A stretch of DNA of 44,640 nucleotides from Phycisphaerales bacterium. GTDB lineage: Bacteria > Planctomycetota > Phycisphaerae > Sedimentisphaerales > Anaerobacaceae. This document shows, in pieces, positions 8,563 through 19,358 of this stretch. The position numbers were made by a program, and so were the translations under genes. The notes below the pieces were generated by a model. It worked only from the letters and a program-made list of their open reading frames with translations. It did no database searches and was not told where the DNA came from. The DNA is taken from the NCBI GenBank assembly GCA_030602885.1, contig JAUVYV010000030.1, positions 1 to 44,640 on the forward strand, read 5' to 3'. The first letter of the stretch is position 1. The number at the start of each line of letters is the position of its first letter.

Positions 8563-8809
8563 AGTCACTATAAAGAGGTCGGCTGCGAAAGAACTCCGAG
8601 GCATCCGAAGAAAACACTTGCGCAGAATTACAAAGCGCATCGGCTTACTTGCGAAGAATTACGTCGGTGCCGATGCACACAAATTCTCAGCGAAACCACT
8701 CTACCGTTTGCGCCAAGGCCCCTACCGTATAGCGTACCACCCCGATGATAAAAACCTGCTCATCAACATCTTCAAAATCGGCCACCGCCGCGAAGTCCAC
8801 AACTCTTAG
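8549..8809 (+). CDS. RelE/ParE-family toxin
   Basis: The 86-residue protein has the RelE/ParE layout: MARYRVTIKRSAAKELRGI (strand and first helix), a second helix with ITKRIGLLAKN, and the closing strands LYRLRQGPYRIAYHPDDKNLLINIFKIGHRREV. The RLRQGPYRI and IGHRREV stretches carry the Arg and His positions used by RelE-like mRNA interferases, so it is more probably a ribosome-dependent RNase than a gyrase-targeting ParE. The start codon lies within the end of the antitoxin gene, implying translational coupling. Confidence 0.87.
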   Translation: MARYRVTIKRSAAKELRGIRRKHLRRITKRIGLLAKNYVGADAHKFSAKPLYRLRQGPYRIAYHPDDKNLLINIFKIGHRREVHNS

Positions 8810-8834
8810 GCGAAGGTTCCATGAAGCATGTCAC

Positions 8835-9758
8835 TCACACAAACCATGAGGCGATTTTCAGCAGGAGGCGTTTGGCAAGTGGTTTGGTGTAGGAGGTGGC
8901 TTTGAGGGTATCTCTTATTGCTCGTGCAACGCCGTCGCTATTGTCGCCGGGCAGCATCGTGTTTGCAACGTTTGCGGTTTCGTTGATTTCGTACTCGTAG
9001 CCGCGTATGACGGCGACGGGGATGCCTGCACCGGTCTGGCCGAAGACAAGGGCAGAAGCAGAGCACAGCTCGTGAGCAGTCAAGTCTATGCCGCCGAACT
9101 TAGGTTTTCCATAGAGGTCCTTGTGGCCGAACTGCCTCGAGACCGGGTCTATGCCGGATGAGCCGACGGCGAAATCCATTGTGCCAAAGGGTATCATCTC
9201 GGTATCGGCGAGAATAACGGCGAGCTTTTTGCCGGTGAGCTTCTGCAGGTCTTCTCTGATTTGCTTTGCCGCTGCATCCGGGTCTTCGGGGAGTAAGCTG
9301 ACGATGCCCTTTTCGTGATTGGAGCCGTCGATGCCTGCGTCACAGGTGTGAAGGCGTCCGGCTTTGCCTGCCGTGATGCAGACGGCCTGTTCATGCTCGA
9401 CAAGGTCGGTGGTAGTCGCGGCATCTTCAGAGGCGTTGAAGATGTGCTTTTTGATAACGCCCTTTAAGGGCATTATGGCGAGAATTTCGTTACCCTCGTC
9501 GAAAATCATTTGCAGCCACTGCGCATCTTTTCCGGTCTTTCGCGAAATGTACAGCGCTTTTTCGCCGGGTATGACGTCTGCCATTTTTCTCATTCGGCCG
9601 AGGGCCTTTGAGACAATCTTGCTGGTCAGCACGACGATGTCATTTTGCTGGAGGCCTGCGATTTCCCTGTCGGCAGCTTTGGCGATAATTTCTGCGAGGT
9701 TGTCGGCCTGTTCGATTTTCGGTATAGTCTGCAAACCCAAAACTTCTATCCGTTTCAT
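8835..9758 (-). CDS. cofE: CofE/FbiB-like F420-0:gamma-glutamyl ligase family protein
   Basis: The 307-residue sequence matches the CofE family, which adds glutamate to coenzyme F420-0 with GTP. Visible blocks are the N-terminal QNDIVVLTSKIVSKALGR, CDAGIDGSNHEKG, LAVILADTEMIPFG, GSSGIDPV and the Gly/Asp-rich LPGDNSDGVARAIRDTL region; all are characteristic. No other F420 synthesis gene (cofC, cofD, cofG/H) is in the window. It is the last gene of a minus-strand group after ligA, ribD and a DUF1080 gene. Whether this organism makes F420, or the protein ligates glutamate to another substrate, cannot be told from the sequence. Confidence 0.85.
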   Translation of the reverse strand: MKRIEVLGLQTIPKIEQADNLAEIIAKAADREIAGLQQNDIVVLTSKIVSKALGRMRKMADVIPGEKALYISRKTGKDAQWLQMIFDEGNEILAIMPLKGVIKKHIFNASEDAATTTDLVEHEQAVCITAGKAGRLHTCDAGIDGSNHEKGIVSLLPEDPDAAAKQIREDLQKLTGKKLAVILADTEMIPFGTMDFAVGSSGIDPVSRQFGHKDLYGKPKFGGIDLTAHELCSASALVFGQTGAGIPVAVIRGYEYEINETANVANTMLPGDNSDGVARAIRDTLKATSYTKPLAKRLLLKIASWFV

Positions 9759-9817
9759 AGTCAGTCCTTCAAAATCTCAACACCGCCGCCTGCAAACCCG
9801 CCGCAAACATTCGCACC

Positions 9818-10531
9818 TCAGTCGAGAGGAACTATCCAGACATTTCGAAACTTCAGTTTACTGCCGTGCTCCTGGAGCTTGATTGGTCCGGGCTGCGGGC
9901 CTTCGGGTTGGCCGGCCCCGGTCTTGTTGGGGACTATTACGTTATTGTGAATTAAGACACCGTTTTGCAAAACGGTTATTCTTGCATCTTCGATCTTTTT
10001 GTCGCCATCCCAGCGAGGAGCACGGAAGAATATATCGTAGCTTTGCCACCGGCCAGGCCTTTTGCAGACGTTCTTGTCAGGCGCTTTGGTCATATAGATT
10101 GCGCCGCAATCCTGATACTTCGACTCAACACCAAACGAATCAAGGATTTGCACCTCGTACCGTCGCTGGATGTATATGCCGCTGTTTCCGCGTCCCTGGT
10201 CCTCGACACCGGGCGGCACTTCGGAGAGATTGAACTCGACGTGCAGCCGAAAGTCCTGAAAATTCTGCTTCGTGACGATGCTACCTGAGCCCGGCACCAC
10301 CTCCATCGCACAATCGACAATCTTCCACTCGACCGGGTCGCCGTCTTCGCCAATCCAGTGCGAAAAATCTTTGCCATCAAACAGCACTATCGCATCGCAG
10401 GGTGGCAGAGCAAAACCGGACGGCGAAACATCAAGGTTGACATCCGAGACCTGAACATTCACACAGCCGATAAGCCCTATAGCCGCCAAACCTAAGCTCG
10501 TCGTCAACATAAACCTCTTCACATTTCTCAT
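9818..10531 (-). CDS. DUF1080 (3-keto-disaccharide hydrolase-like) lipoprotein
   Basis: This 237-residue protein starts with a signal peptide and lipobox, AAIGLIGC, so it is probably a lipoprotein anchored on the cell surface side. The rest is a concanavalin-like DUF1080 domain: LFDGKDFSHWIGE, PVEWKIVDCAMEVVPGSGSI, FRLHVEFNL, GNSGIYIQRRYEVQILDS, and a final KLKFRNVWIVPLD. Members are abundant in planctomycetes; some cleave 3-keto-glycosides. AAAGGA lies eight bases before the ATG. It begins 15 bases after ribD, so it is co-transcribed with ribD and ligA. It is one of three DUF1080 genes in this window. Confidence 0.88.
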   Translation of the reverse strand: MRNVKRFMLTTSLGLAAIGLIGCVNVQVSDVNLDVSPSGFALPPCDAIVLFDGKDFSHWIGEDGDPVEWKIVDCAMEVVPGSGSIVTKQNFQDFRLHVEFNLSEVPPGVEDQGRGNSGIYIQRRYEVQILDSFGVESKYQDCGAIYMTKAPDKNVCKRPGRWQSYDIFFRAPRWDGDKKIEDARITVLQNGVLIHNNVIVPNKTGAGQPEGPQPGPIKLQEHGSKLKFRNVWIVPLD

Positions 10532-10546
10532 CCGACTATCCTTTCT

Positions 10547-14748
<4,202 letters not shown>

Positions 14749-14762
<14 letters not shown>

Positions 14763-14964
14763 TTACCCGTTCTCCAAGTAGACAATTCGACGTACCAAAG
14801 CGGCTTGCAATCGACGTTTCCTGTTCGATACACCTGAGAAAGAGCTGTTTGCGTTGCTGTTCACCGACTTGCTGCTTAGCAAGGACATAGTAGAGGTAGT
14901 CATGCCGCCGAATCCGGGCACGCAGCCGCTCTATCCTTTTCTTAAAATCCACAGCCATAGACAT
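14749..14964 (-). pseudogene. Truncated duplicate of the ligA 5' end
   Basis: The first 27 residues from the internal Met match LigA at 24 positions, including [11 protein letters not shown]. Similarity fades through the next 20 residues ([10 protein letters not shown] versus VG-E-QQRKQLF) and then ends. The DNA similarity continues upstream of the start codon: both copies share CCATAG, AACTTTATA and TTTGCAAGAA. This indicates a duplication that included the leader. The nick-sealing domains are absent, so it cannot be a ligase. It could still be translated as a 69-71 residue leader coupled to the nitrilase gene. Confidence 0.75.
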
Positions 14965-15122
14965 CTAACTTTATATGCTCATTTCGCAACATTTGCAAGA
15001 AGTGCTCTTTGGGTCCGTCACATTTTCAACTGGTGTTTTCGTGGTGAAGTTGTTATTCTTATCGGTGTGCCCTTTGCGGCAGAATTTTGACTACACGCCG
15101 GATTAAGAAGGAGAAGCGGACT

Positions 15123-16445
15123 ATGAGACGTGCCTGCCAAATCCTCCAACGCTATGTGCTGACTGCGCTGATTACAGGTATATTTGCACCGTCCCCCGCC
15201 GGCGCAGAAAACTGGCCTTGTTTCAGAGGCGCCACACGCCAGGGCATCTCGAACGAGAAAAACCTTCCCGTTGAGTGGAGCGACGCAAACAACATCGTCT
15301 GGAAAACACCAATCCCCGGCCGGGGCTGGTCTTCACCGATTGTCTGGGGTGACCGTATTTACCTGACGACCGCAACAGAAGAGGGAACGTGTTTGCGGTT
15401 AGTCCGTATCGCTCGACAGGCCGGTACCATCGTCTGGGACAGGGAGATTTTGAAGCAAAAGGCCGGGCACAAACACGCAAACAATTCTTATGCGACATCC
15501 ACACCGGTTACCGACGGCGAGAACGTTTATGTCCTCGCGGCGGACGGCAGCATCGCGGCTGTATCAAACGAGGGCGACGTTGTATGGACTAATCGCGAGT
15601 TCAAATACTACAGCGAGCACGGTCTGGGAGTCTCGCCTGTTCTCTACAAAGAGCTGGTTATCATACCGTTCGACTGGAGCAGTAAAGAAGAGCGAGAAGT
15701 TGGTTGGCAGAAGCCGTGGGATAAGGCATTTATCTGGGCTCTTGACAAGAACACAGGGCAGGTGAAGTGGAAGGCCGGTCGCGGGCAATCTCGCATCGCG
15801 CACGTGACACCTAACATTCTGAGTGAAGGCGGAACAGAGCAGCTCATCAGCCCGGCAGGCGATGTCATTCAGGGCTTCGACCTTACAACCGGCGAAAGAA
15901 TCTGGACTGCAAAAACCTTCGGCGAAGGCGTTGTCCCCTCGGTAGTCATCGGCGACGGCCTGATCTACCAGACATCCGGTTTCCCCAAGAAGATACTTCA
16001 CACGGTGCACACGGGCGGAAAAGGCGACGTCACCGAAACTCACATGGCGTGGGAGACAGACAAAGATGTGAGCACAATCCCATCGATGCTGTACGTTAAA
16101 CCGTATCTTTACACTCTGACGGAAGGAGGCGTTGTGCGATGCCTCAAGGCCGATACCGGTGAACAGCTCTGGAAGAAACGCCTGCCCGGAAGATATTCTG
16201 CTTCGCCCGTCTTCGCCGACGGCAAGATCTATTTTCTCTCAGAGCAGGGCAGGGCGACGGTCATCGAGGCAGGGCCTGAATTCAAAAGAATAGCTCAAAA
16301 CGACCTGAAGGAAAAATGCGTTGCCAGCATCGCAATCTCACAGGGGAACATTTTCATCCGCACGGAGAAAAATCTGTTCTGCATCGGTATAACGCAGATT
16401 AACACTGCTTGTTCAGATTCTGGATTCCCGCTTTCGCGGGAATGA
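15123..16445 (+). CDS. Secreted PQQ-like beta-propeller repeat protein
   Basis: The 440-residue protein has a signal peptide ending ...SPAGA before ENWPCFRG. The mature part is made of WD/PQQ-type blades with recurring phrases such as GTIVWDREIL, GDVVWTNREF, GQVKWKAG, GERIWTAKTF and GEQLWKKRLPG. Such proteins are abundant in planctomycetes and are usually substrate-binding or uncharacterised; no PQQ-dehydrogenase catalytic residues are evident. The ATG at 15123 follows AAGGAG and opens the signal peptide; the earlier in-frame start does not. The last few codons run into a palindromic repeat (16424-16443), so the natural C-terminus may have been altered by that repeat. Confidence 0.83.
   Translation: MRRACQILQRYVLTALITGIFAPSPAGAENWPCFRGATRQGISNEKNLPVEWSDANNIVWKTPIPGRGWSSPIVWGDRIYLTTATEEGTCLRLVRIARQAGTIVWDREILKQKAGHKHANNSYATSTPVTDGENVYVLAADGSIAAVSNEGDVVWTNREFKYYSEHGLGVSPVLYKELVIIPFDWSSKEEREVGWQKPWDKAFIWALDKNTGQVKWKAGRGQSRIAHVTPNILSEGGTEQLISPAGDVIQGFDLTTGERIWTAKTFGEGVVPSVVIGDGLIYQTSGFPKKILHTVHTGGKGDVTETHMAWETDKDVSTIPSMLYVKPYLYTLTEGGVVRCLKADTGEQLWKKRLPGRYSASPVFADGKIYFLSEQGRATVIEAGPEFKRIAQNDLKEKCVASIAISQGNIFIRTEKNLFCIGITQINTACSDSGFPLSRE
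16424..16443. repeat. Short palindromic repeat (ATTCCCGC-type hairpin)
   Basis: Eight-base arms ATTCCCGC and GCGGGAAT with a TTTC loop. The same style of hairpin is scattered through many bacterial genomes as an intergenic repeat. Here it overlaps the last codons and stop of the beta-propeller gene and may act as a terminator. Confidence 0.6.
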
Positions 16446-16789
16446 CAAATTATGCTATGTTCTTATCAATACAATACTTGTATCCGTGTTTATCTTAAAA
16501 ACGGTCAGTTTGAGCAAAATACTTTAGTGTATCCGGAGCGAGAGTAACCCAAGTCCTCAAGCGATTGGTGGAGCATCAGCTCAATACAGTTGAAACTGTT
16601 AATCTTACCAAAATTGACAGCAGAAATTTCTTGAAATTTGAGGCCTTTTCGAGTATAATGCCAGCGAAAATAGGGGATGGTATAATTGGCGACATAAGAA
16701 TGAACAATAATCTTTCCTGTCCTGACAATACCAGTTTAGAGTGTTAAAATCCAATAAAAACCAGCCTTTTTCCAACAGAGAGCTCATAT
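16446..16789. other. Intergenic region carrying the promoter of the radical SAM gene
   Basis: No gene is seen. It contains AACGGTCAG at about 16500, which resembles part of the uvrC-end hairpin, and a strong promoter at 16631-16659, leaving a 5' leader of about 120 bases. Confidence 0.4.
16631..16659 (+). promoter_or_regulatory. Strong sigma-70 promoter
   Basis: TTGAAA at 16631-16636 and TATAAT at 16654-16659 are 17 bases apart, a near-consensus promoter pointing at the spore-photoproduct-lyase-like gene. Confidence 0.65.
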
Positions 16790-17899
16790 TTGAACTATCA
16801 ACCGAAACCGGCATCTCATTTCGACCCTGACACAATTGTACTAACCAAAGGCAGCTTCCAGACCACTCAACAGCGTAATTTCATACAGGCGATTTGTAAT
16901 GTGTATCCCAAAGCCCAGGTTATCGAAAGATTTGACATATCTCATAACCGCTTTGAGCTTGGTAGTTCAGACCCTTTGGAACTGCATTACAAAGGCAAAA
17001 ATACATTGTTATTTGGAGTGCATAAAAGTGCACTTAGATTCAGCGATGAAGACGGCAACACCTGCCCAAACTACTGGCATTTTTCACCATATGGTTTCTG
17101 CCCCTATGATTGCCAATACTGCTATCTGGCAGGTACGCCCGGTGTAAAATACTCACCTACAGTGAAAATATTTGTAAATATCGATGAAATCCTTGACCAG
17201 ATTGCCAGTGCTGCTTCTAAGCTATCCGAACCAACTGCCTTTTATTTGGGCAAACTCCAGGACGGGTTGGCACTTGATTCTCTTAGCGGCTATTCCCGCA
17301 CAATGATTCCTTTTTTCGCCCAACAAAAACTTGCCAGATTGATACTATTAACCAAAAGTGCCAATGTTAACAACCTTCTCGATATGAACCATCAAGGCCA
17401 TACAATCCTTTCGTGGAGTTTAAATCCAGGTGAAATTTCCGATTGGTTCGAATCAAATGTCCCTACGCCCGACGAAAGAATCGGAGCTATGCAAAGATGT
17501 GCAGACGCTGGCTACCCTCTACGAGCTGTTATTATGCCGATTATTCCTGTTGAAGGCTGGCAAAATATATACACTTGCTTTTTGGAAAAACTCTTGGGAT
17601 CGGTGCCGCTTGACCGCATTACGTTGGGGCAAATCTGCAGCTATTCCGGGGCTTTACAAATTACTGAACGAAAATTAGGCAAAGACAATCCTATTTCAAA
17701 GATGCTTGAAAAAGGCAAATCCAAAGACGGCCGAGTCCGTTTTCCTATAAAGACAAGGATCGAAGTCTATAAATATCTTATTGCTAAAATAAGAAAACTA
17801 CAACCACAACTACAGATCGGTTTATGTATGGAAGAAGCTGACACGTTCAAAGCTTTGGATATGGAAAACTCTATCGGCTGTTGTAACTGCGTACTCTGA
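16790..17899 (+). CDS. Spore photoproduct lyase family radical SAM protein
   Basis: The 369-residue protein carries FCPYDCQYCYL near residue 105, a CxxxCxxC site for the 4Fe-4S cluster that cleaves SAM, in the SPL-family context (SPYGFCPYDCQYCYLAG). Downstream WSLNP, LRAVIMPIIPVEGW and the closing Cys-rich GCCNCVL fit SplB-like proteins. Genuine SplB repairs UV thymine dimers in spores; this lineage does not form endospores, so the role may be another DNA photoproduct repair or an unknown radical reaction. The start is TTG, supported by AGAGAG just upstream and by the absence of any earlier Met codon. Confidence 0.82.
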   Translation: MNYQPKPASHFDPDTIVLTKGSFQTTQQRNFIQAICNVYPKAQVIERFDISHNRFELGSSDPLELHYKGKNTLLFGVHKSALRFSDEDGNTCPNYWHFSPYGFCPYDCQYCYLAGTPGVKYSPTVKIFVNIDEILDQIASAASKLSEPTAFYLGKLQDGLALDSLSGYSRTMIPFFAQQKLARLILLTKSANVNNLLDMNHQGHTILSWSLNPGEISDWFESNVPTPDERIGAMQRCADAGYPLRAVIMPIIPVEGWQNIYTCFLEKLLGSVPLDRITLGQICSYSGALQITERKLGKDNPISKMLEKGKSKDGRVRFPIKTRIEVYKYLIAKIRKLQPQLQIGLCMEEADTFKALDMENSIGCCNCVL

Positions 17900-17998
17900 G
17901 GATCAATAATCGCCTACCATAAATACATCTAAATTTCAAATCAGTTCAGAACGCTGGGGCAATTCGTCCTCTCAATGTTTTGGGTCAGATCACTGGAA

Positions 17999-18023
17999 CT
18001 CCCCGAGTAGGACTCCGGGCTTC
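17999..18023 (-). repeat. Outer 25-bp direct repeat of the GIY-YIG cassette
   Basis: Identical over 25 bases to 18397-18421. Read on the minus strand it is GAAGCCCG followed by the last 17 bases of the tRNA-Asn gene (GAGTCC...GGGGAG). The TGA stop of the GIY-YIG gene overlaps its first two bases. Confidence 0.85.
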
Positions 18024-18282
18024 AATTATTCTTTTCCAGAGAATCTCTCAACATCTGTTTTAAGGTTGACTTTCCTTTTGTTGTCTTGAAATATCGCTCT
18101 CTTCTCATGGCATCGGCCTGAGACAGGTGTGCTTCATAATAAATTAGCTTTAACGGCCGTCTCGATTTTGTACTGGTATTTTTTCCTGAATTGTGTTCTT
18201 TCAGCCTTCTTTTTAACTCTCCTGTAAAACCGATGTAGAACTTGTTGTCTTTCTGGCTTAATAGGACATAAACATAGTACAT
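18022..18282 (-). CDS. Small GIY-YIG nuclease encoded in a tRNA-associated cassette
   Basis: The 86-residue protein is a minimal GIY-YIG domain: MYYVYVLLSQ (first strand), KFYIGFT (second strand), ELKRRLKEHNSG with the conserved Arg and His, then RRPLKLIYYEAH and RRERYFKTTKGKSTLKQ. This short type is common and uncharacterised in many bacterial lineages. The ATG at 18282 is preferred to a TTG two codons earlier; no good ribosome binding site is seen. Perfect 25-bp direct repeats derived from the tRNA-Asn 3' end flank the gene, and its stop overlaps one of them, so the gene and the repeats move as a unit of 398 bp. A role as homing or transposition nuclease is inference. Confidence 0.85.
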   Translation of the reverse strand: MYYVYVLLSQKDNKFYIGFTGELKRRLKEHNSGKNTSTKSRRPLKLIYYEAHLSQADAMRRERYFKTTKGKSTLKQMLRDSLEKNN

Positions 18283-18289
18283 AGGCAAT

Positions 18290-18396
18290 TATGGGAGATG
18301 CCTCTATAAATGGAATCTACCCCACAAACCACAATGGATTTATGGGAACCCCGAACCACATTGGGTTCAGGGGTGTGAACCCAACGCGGTTCACAC
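18290..18396 (-). repeat. Hairpin array upstream of the GIY-YIG gene
   Basis: Three adjacent imperfect palindromes of the same design: GGTGTGAACC/GGTTCACACC at 18371-18396, GAACCA...GGGTTC at about 18350-18368, and AACCACAATGGATTT at about 18327-18342. Each has a GAACC/GGTTC-like core, the third with changes that largely keep pairing. They fill most of the cassette between the inner repeat and the GIY-YIG start. Confidence 0.6.
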
Positions 18397-18421
18397 CTCC
18401 CCGAGTAGGACTCCGGGCTTC
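18397..18421 (-). repeat. Inner 25-bp direct repeat (second copy of tRNA-Asn 3' end)
   Basis: Identical to 17999-18023. On the minus strand it closes the hairpin-chain element: GGTTC, then a GGGC-GAA-GCCC hairpin, then the tRNA-Asn 3' end. It lies 205 bases below the real tRNA 3' end. Confidence 0.85.
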
Positions 18422-18427
18422 GCCCTA

Positions 18428-18544
18428 GAACCTAAATTTGCTTCCGCAAATTTCCATAGGGGCTCTGCCCCTCTGGCGGCAGCCAAGCTGCCTGTCACCC
18501 CGACGACGTGGGAAAATTCTTTTCCCACACCCTTTGAGGTTCGA
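18428..18544 (-). mobile_element. Hairpin-chain element, copy 1 (tRNA-Asn)
   Basis: Read on the minus strand it runs from TCGAACC to GGTTC and contains five features in a row: GGGAAAA/TTTTCCC hairpin, GTCGTCGGGGTGACAGG, GGCAGC-TTG-GCTGCC hairpin, CGCCAGA with GGGGC-AGA-GCCCC hairpin, and AAATTTGC-GGAA-GCAAATTT hairpin. The same order is found at 34163-34285 beside tRNA-Ser. One stem differs by paired changes (AAATTTGC versus AAATCCGC, with matching partners), showing that the fold is conserved rather than the bases. No coding sequence lies in the core. Taken as a small, probably non-autonomous element targeting tRNA 3' ends. Confidence 0.7.
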
Positions 18545-18556
18545 GCCCTATCGATA

Positions 18557-18600
18557 GAAAAACTTCAGGGCAGCAAGGCCAGAAGGCCTGCTGCCCTGAA
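18557..18600 (-). terminator. Intrinsic terminator of tRNA-Asn
   Basis: A 12-bp stem TTCAGGGCAGCA/TGCTGCCCTGAA with an inner GGCC-TTCT-GGCC hairpin, followed on the minus strand by GTTTTTC, begins two bases after the tRNA 3' end. Confidence 0.75.
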
Positions 18601-18639
18601 ACTCCCCGAGTAGGACTCGAACCTACAACCTAGCGGTTA

Positions 18640-19223
18640 CAGCTTCCTCCAGGTTTCCCTGAAGACTGGACTATCTCTTCACCATACACTTCGCCTGCGC
18701 TCAGTGCTTAGGTGCCGGGCGCTTATTAGGGCTTATTGGCACAGGCCGCCTCACCCTATAGTCTCTGCACCTTCCTGTTCACTTGTTAACCTGCCCTGTG
18801 TGAACAGGCTTGGCTCAGGATTACCATCTCCGCATCAGCAGAATTAGGCTTCCCTGAATTCACCCGGTTTTTCATCCTGATGTTTCCATCAGGAGCTGCA
18901 ACTTTGGCATGAGTTTCTCGATGACAGTTGGCACAAAGCAGGACACATTTAGCCAATTCCTTTTCGACACTCTTCCAGGATCTTGCATAACCCTTCTCCG
19001 AAAGACCAAAATTCTTATCTGAATCACTCAAATGATGAAACTCCAGGGCTTCTATGCATCTGTCATAGCCACATACTTCGCATTTGGCGCCTTTTGCAGC
19101 TATTGCCATTTGGCGAATCTTTTGTCTTCGCTTCCTGACCGCTGAAATCAGATATTCTCGTCTTTCGGCATATGTCCTCGTGTCCTTCTTGGCCAACTAT
19201 CACCTCCTTTCATGCCCTGTTTT
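18640..19223 (-). other. Group I intron (IC3-like) in the tRNA-Asn anticodon loop
   Basis: The 584-nt intron shows the conserved core on the minus strand. The P segment AATCCTGAGCCAA is at 18810-18822, nearly identical to that of cyanobacterial tRNA-Leu introns. A P6-type hairpin CCTGTTCAC/GTGAACAGG lies at 18774-18808. The R segment GTGCAGAGACTA is at 18759-18770 and the S segment AAGAGATAGTCC at 18668-18679; GACTA and TAGTC pair to form P7. A P9-like hairpin with a GAAA loop follows, and the last base is G. An HNH endonuclease gene fills the 5' part and its end overlaps the P segment. The expected U-G pair of P1 is not obvious (CTGT can pair with ACAG as U-A), which is the weak point. Confidence 0.85.
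18786..19196 (-). CDS. HNH homing endonuclease encoded in the group I intron
   Basis: The 136-residue protein starts at TTG, six bases after a very strong AAGGAGGTGA, and 28 nt into the intron. A basic N-terminal helix (YLISAVRKRRQKIRQMA) precedes a zinc-ribbon HNH domain: CEVCG, then LEFHHL (first His pair), LAKC-VLLCANCHRETHA (second CxxC and final His). These are the metal and catalytic residues of HNH nucleases. Its last codons (EMVILSQACSHRAG) are also the intron's P segment and P6 arm, so coding and folding constraints overlap. By family knowledge it would cut an intronless tRNA-Asn gene to spread the intron. Confidence 0.85.
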   Translation of the reverse strand: MAKKDTRTYAERREYLISAVRKRRQKIRQMAIAAKGAKCEVCGYDRCIEALEFHHLSDSDKNFGLSEKGYARSWKSVEKELAKCVLLCANCHRETHAKVAAPDGNIRMKNRVNSGKPNSADAEMVILSQACSHRAG

Positions 19224-19289
19224 ACAGCCGCTCGCTCTACCAATTGAGCTATCGGGGAACTAAACAACTCAAAATATCATACCTTTCTG

Positions 19290-19358
19290 CTCGAATCTAC
19301 AACATAACGGTTAATCCCGACTCGTCGGGGCTCGCTCTACCAATTGAGCTATCGGGGA
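19290..19358 (-). pseudogene. Degraded tRNA-Asn copy
   Basis: The first 28 bases equal the real tRNA-Asn 5' half (acceptor strand, D arm). The anticodon arm is then replaced by a CCCGAC-GA-GTCGGG hairpin, after which TTAACCG...GTTGTAG-TTCGAG resumes with three differences. The match stops in the T loop and no 3' acceptor strand follows, so it cannot fold as a tRNA. It retains the spliced TTAACC sequence, meaning it derives from an intronless copy. It starts exactly 100 bases above the intron-bearing gene. Confidence 0.75.

Larger units (their letters stand above)
18602..19258 (-). tRNA. tRNA-Asn(GUU), interrupted by a group I intron
   Basis: Two exons, 19224-19258 (35 nt) and 18602-18639 (38 nt), join to a regular 73-nt tRNA. 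The acceptor arms TCCCCGA and TCGGGGA pair; the D arm is GCTC/GAGC; the anticodon arm AGCGG-CTGTTAA-CCGCT gives GUU; the T arm is GTAGG-TTCGAGT-CCTAC; the discriminator base is G; CCA is not encoded. The intron sits between anticodon bases 35 and 36. The junction is set by three points: the 5' exon ends in U, the intron ends in G, and only this join gives a seven-base loop with a legal anticodon. Joining one base later would read GUA (Tyr), but the five-base variable loop excludes a bacterial tRNA-Tyr. Confidence 0.88.

Noticed and set aside
18602-19258. Reading the split tRNA as tRNA-Tyr(GUA)
   Set aside because: That join would need the intron to end in U instead of G, and the five-base variable loop does not fit a bacterial tRNA-Tyr, which is class II.
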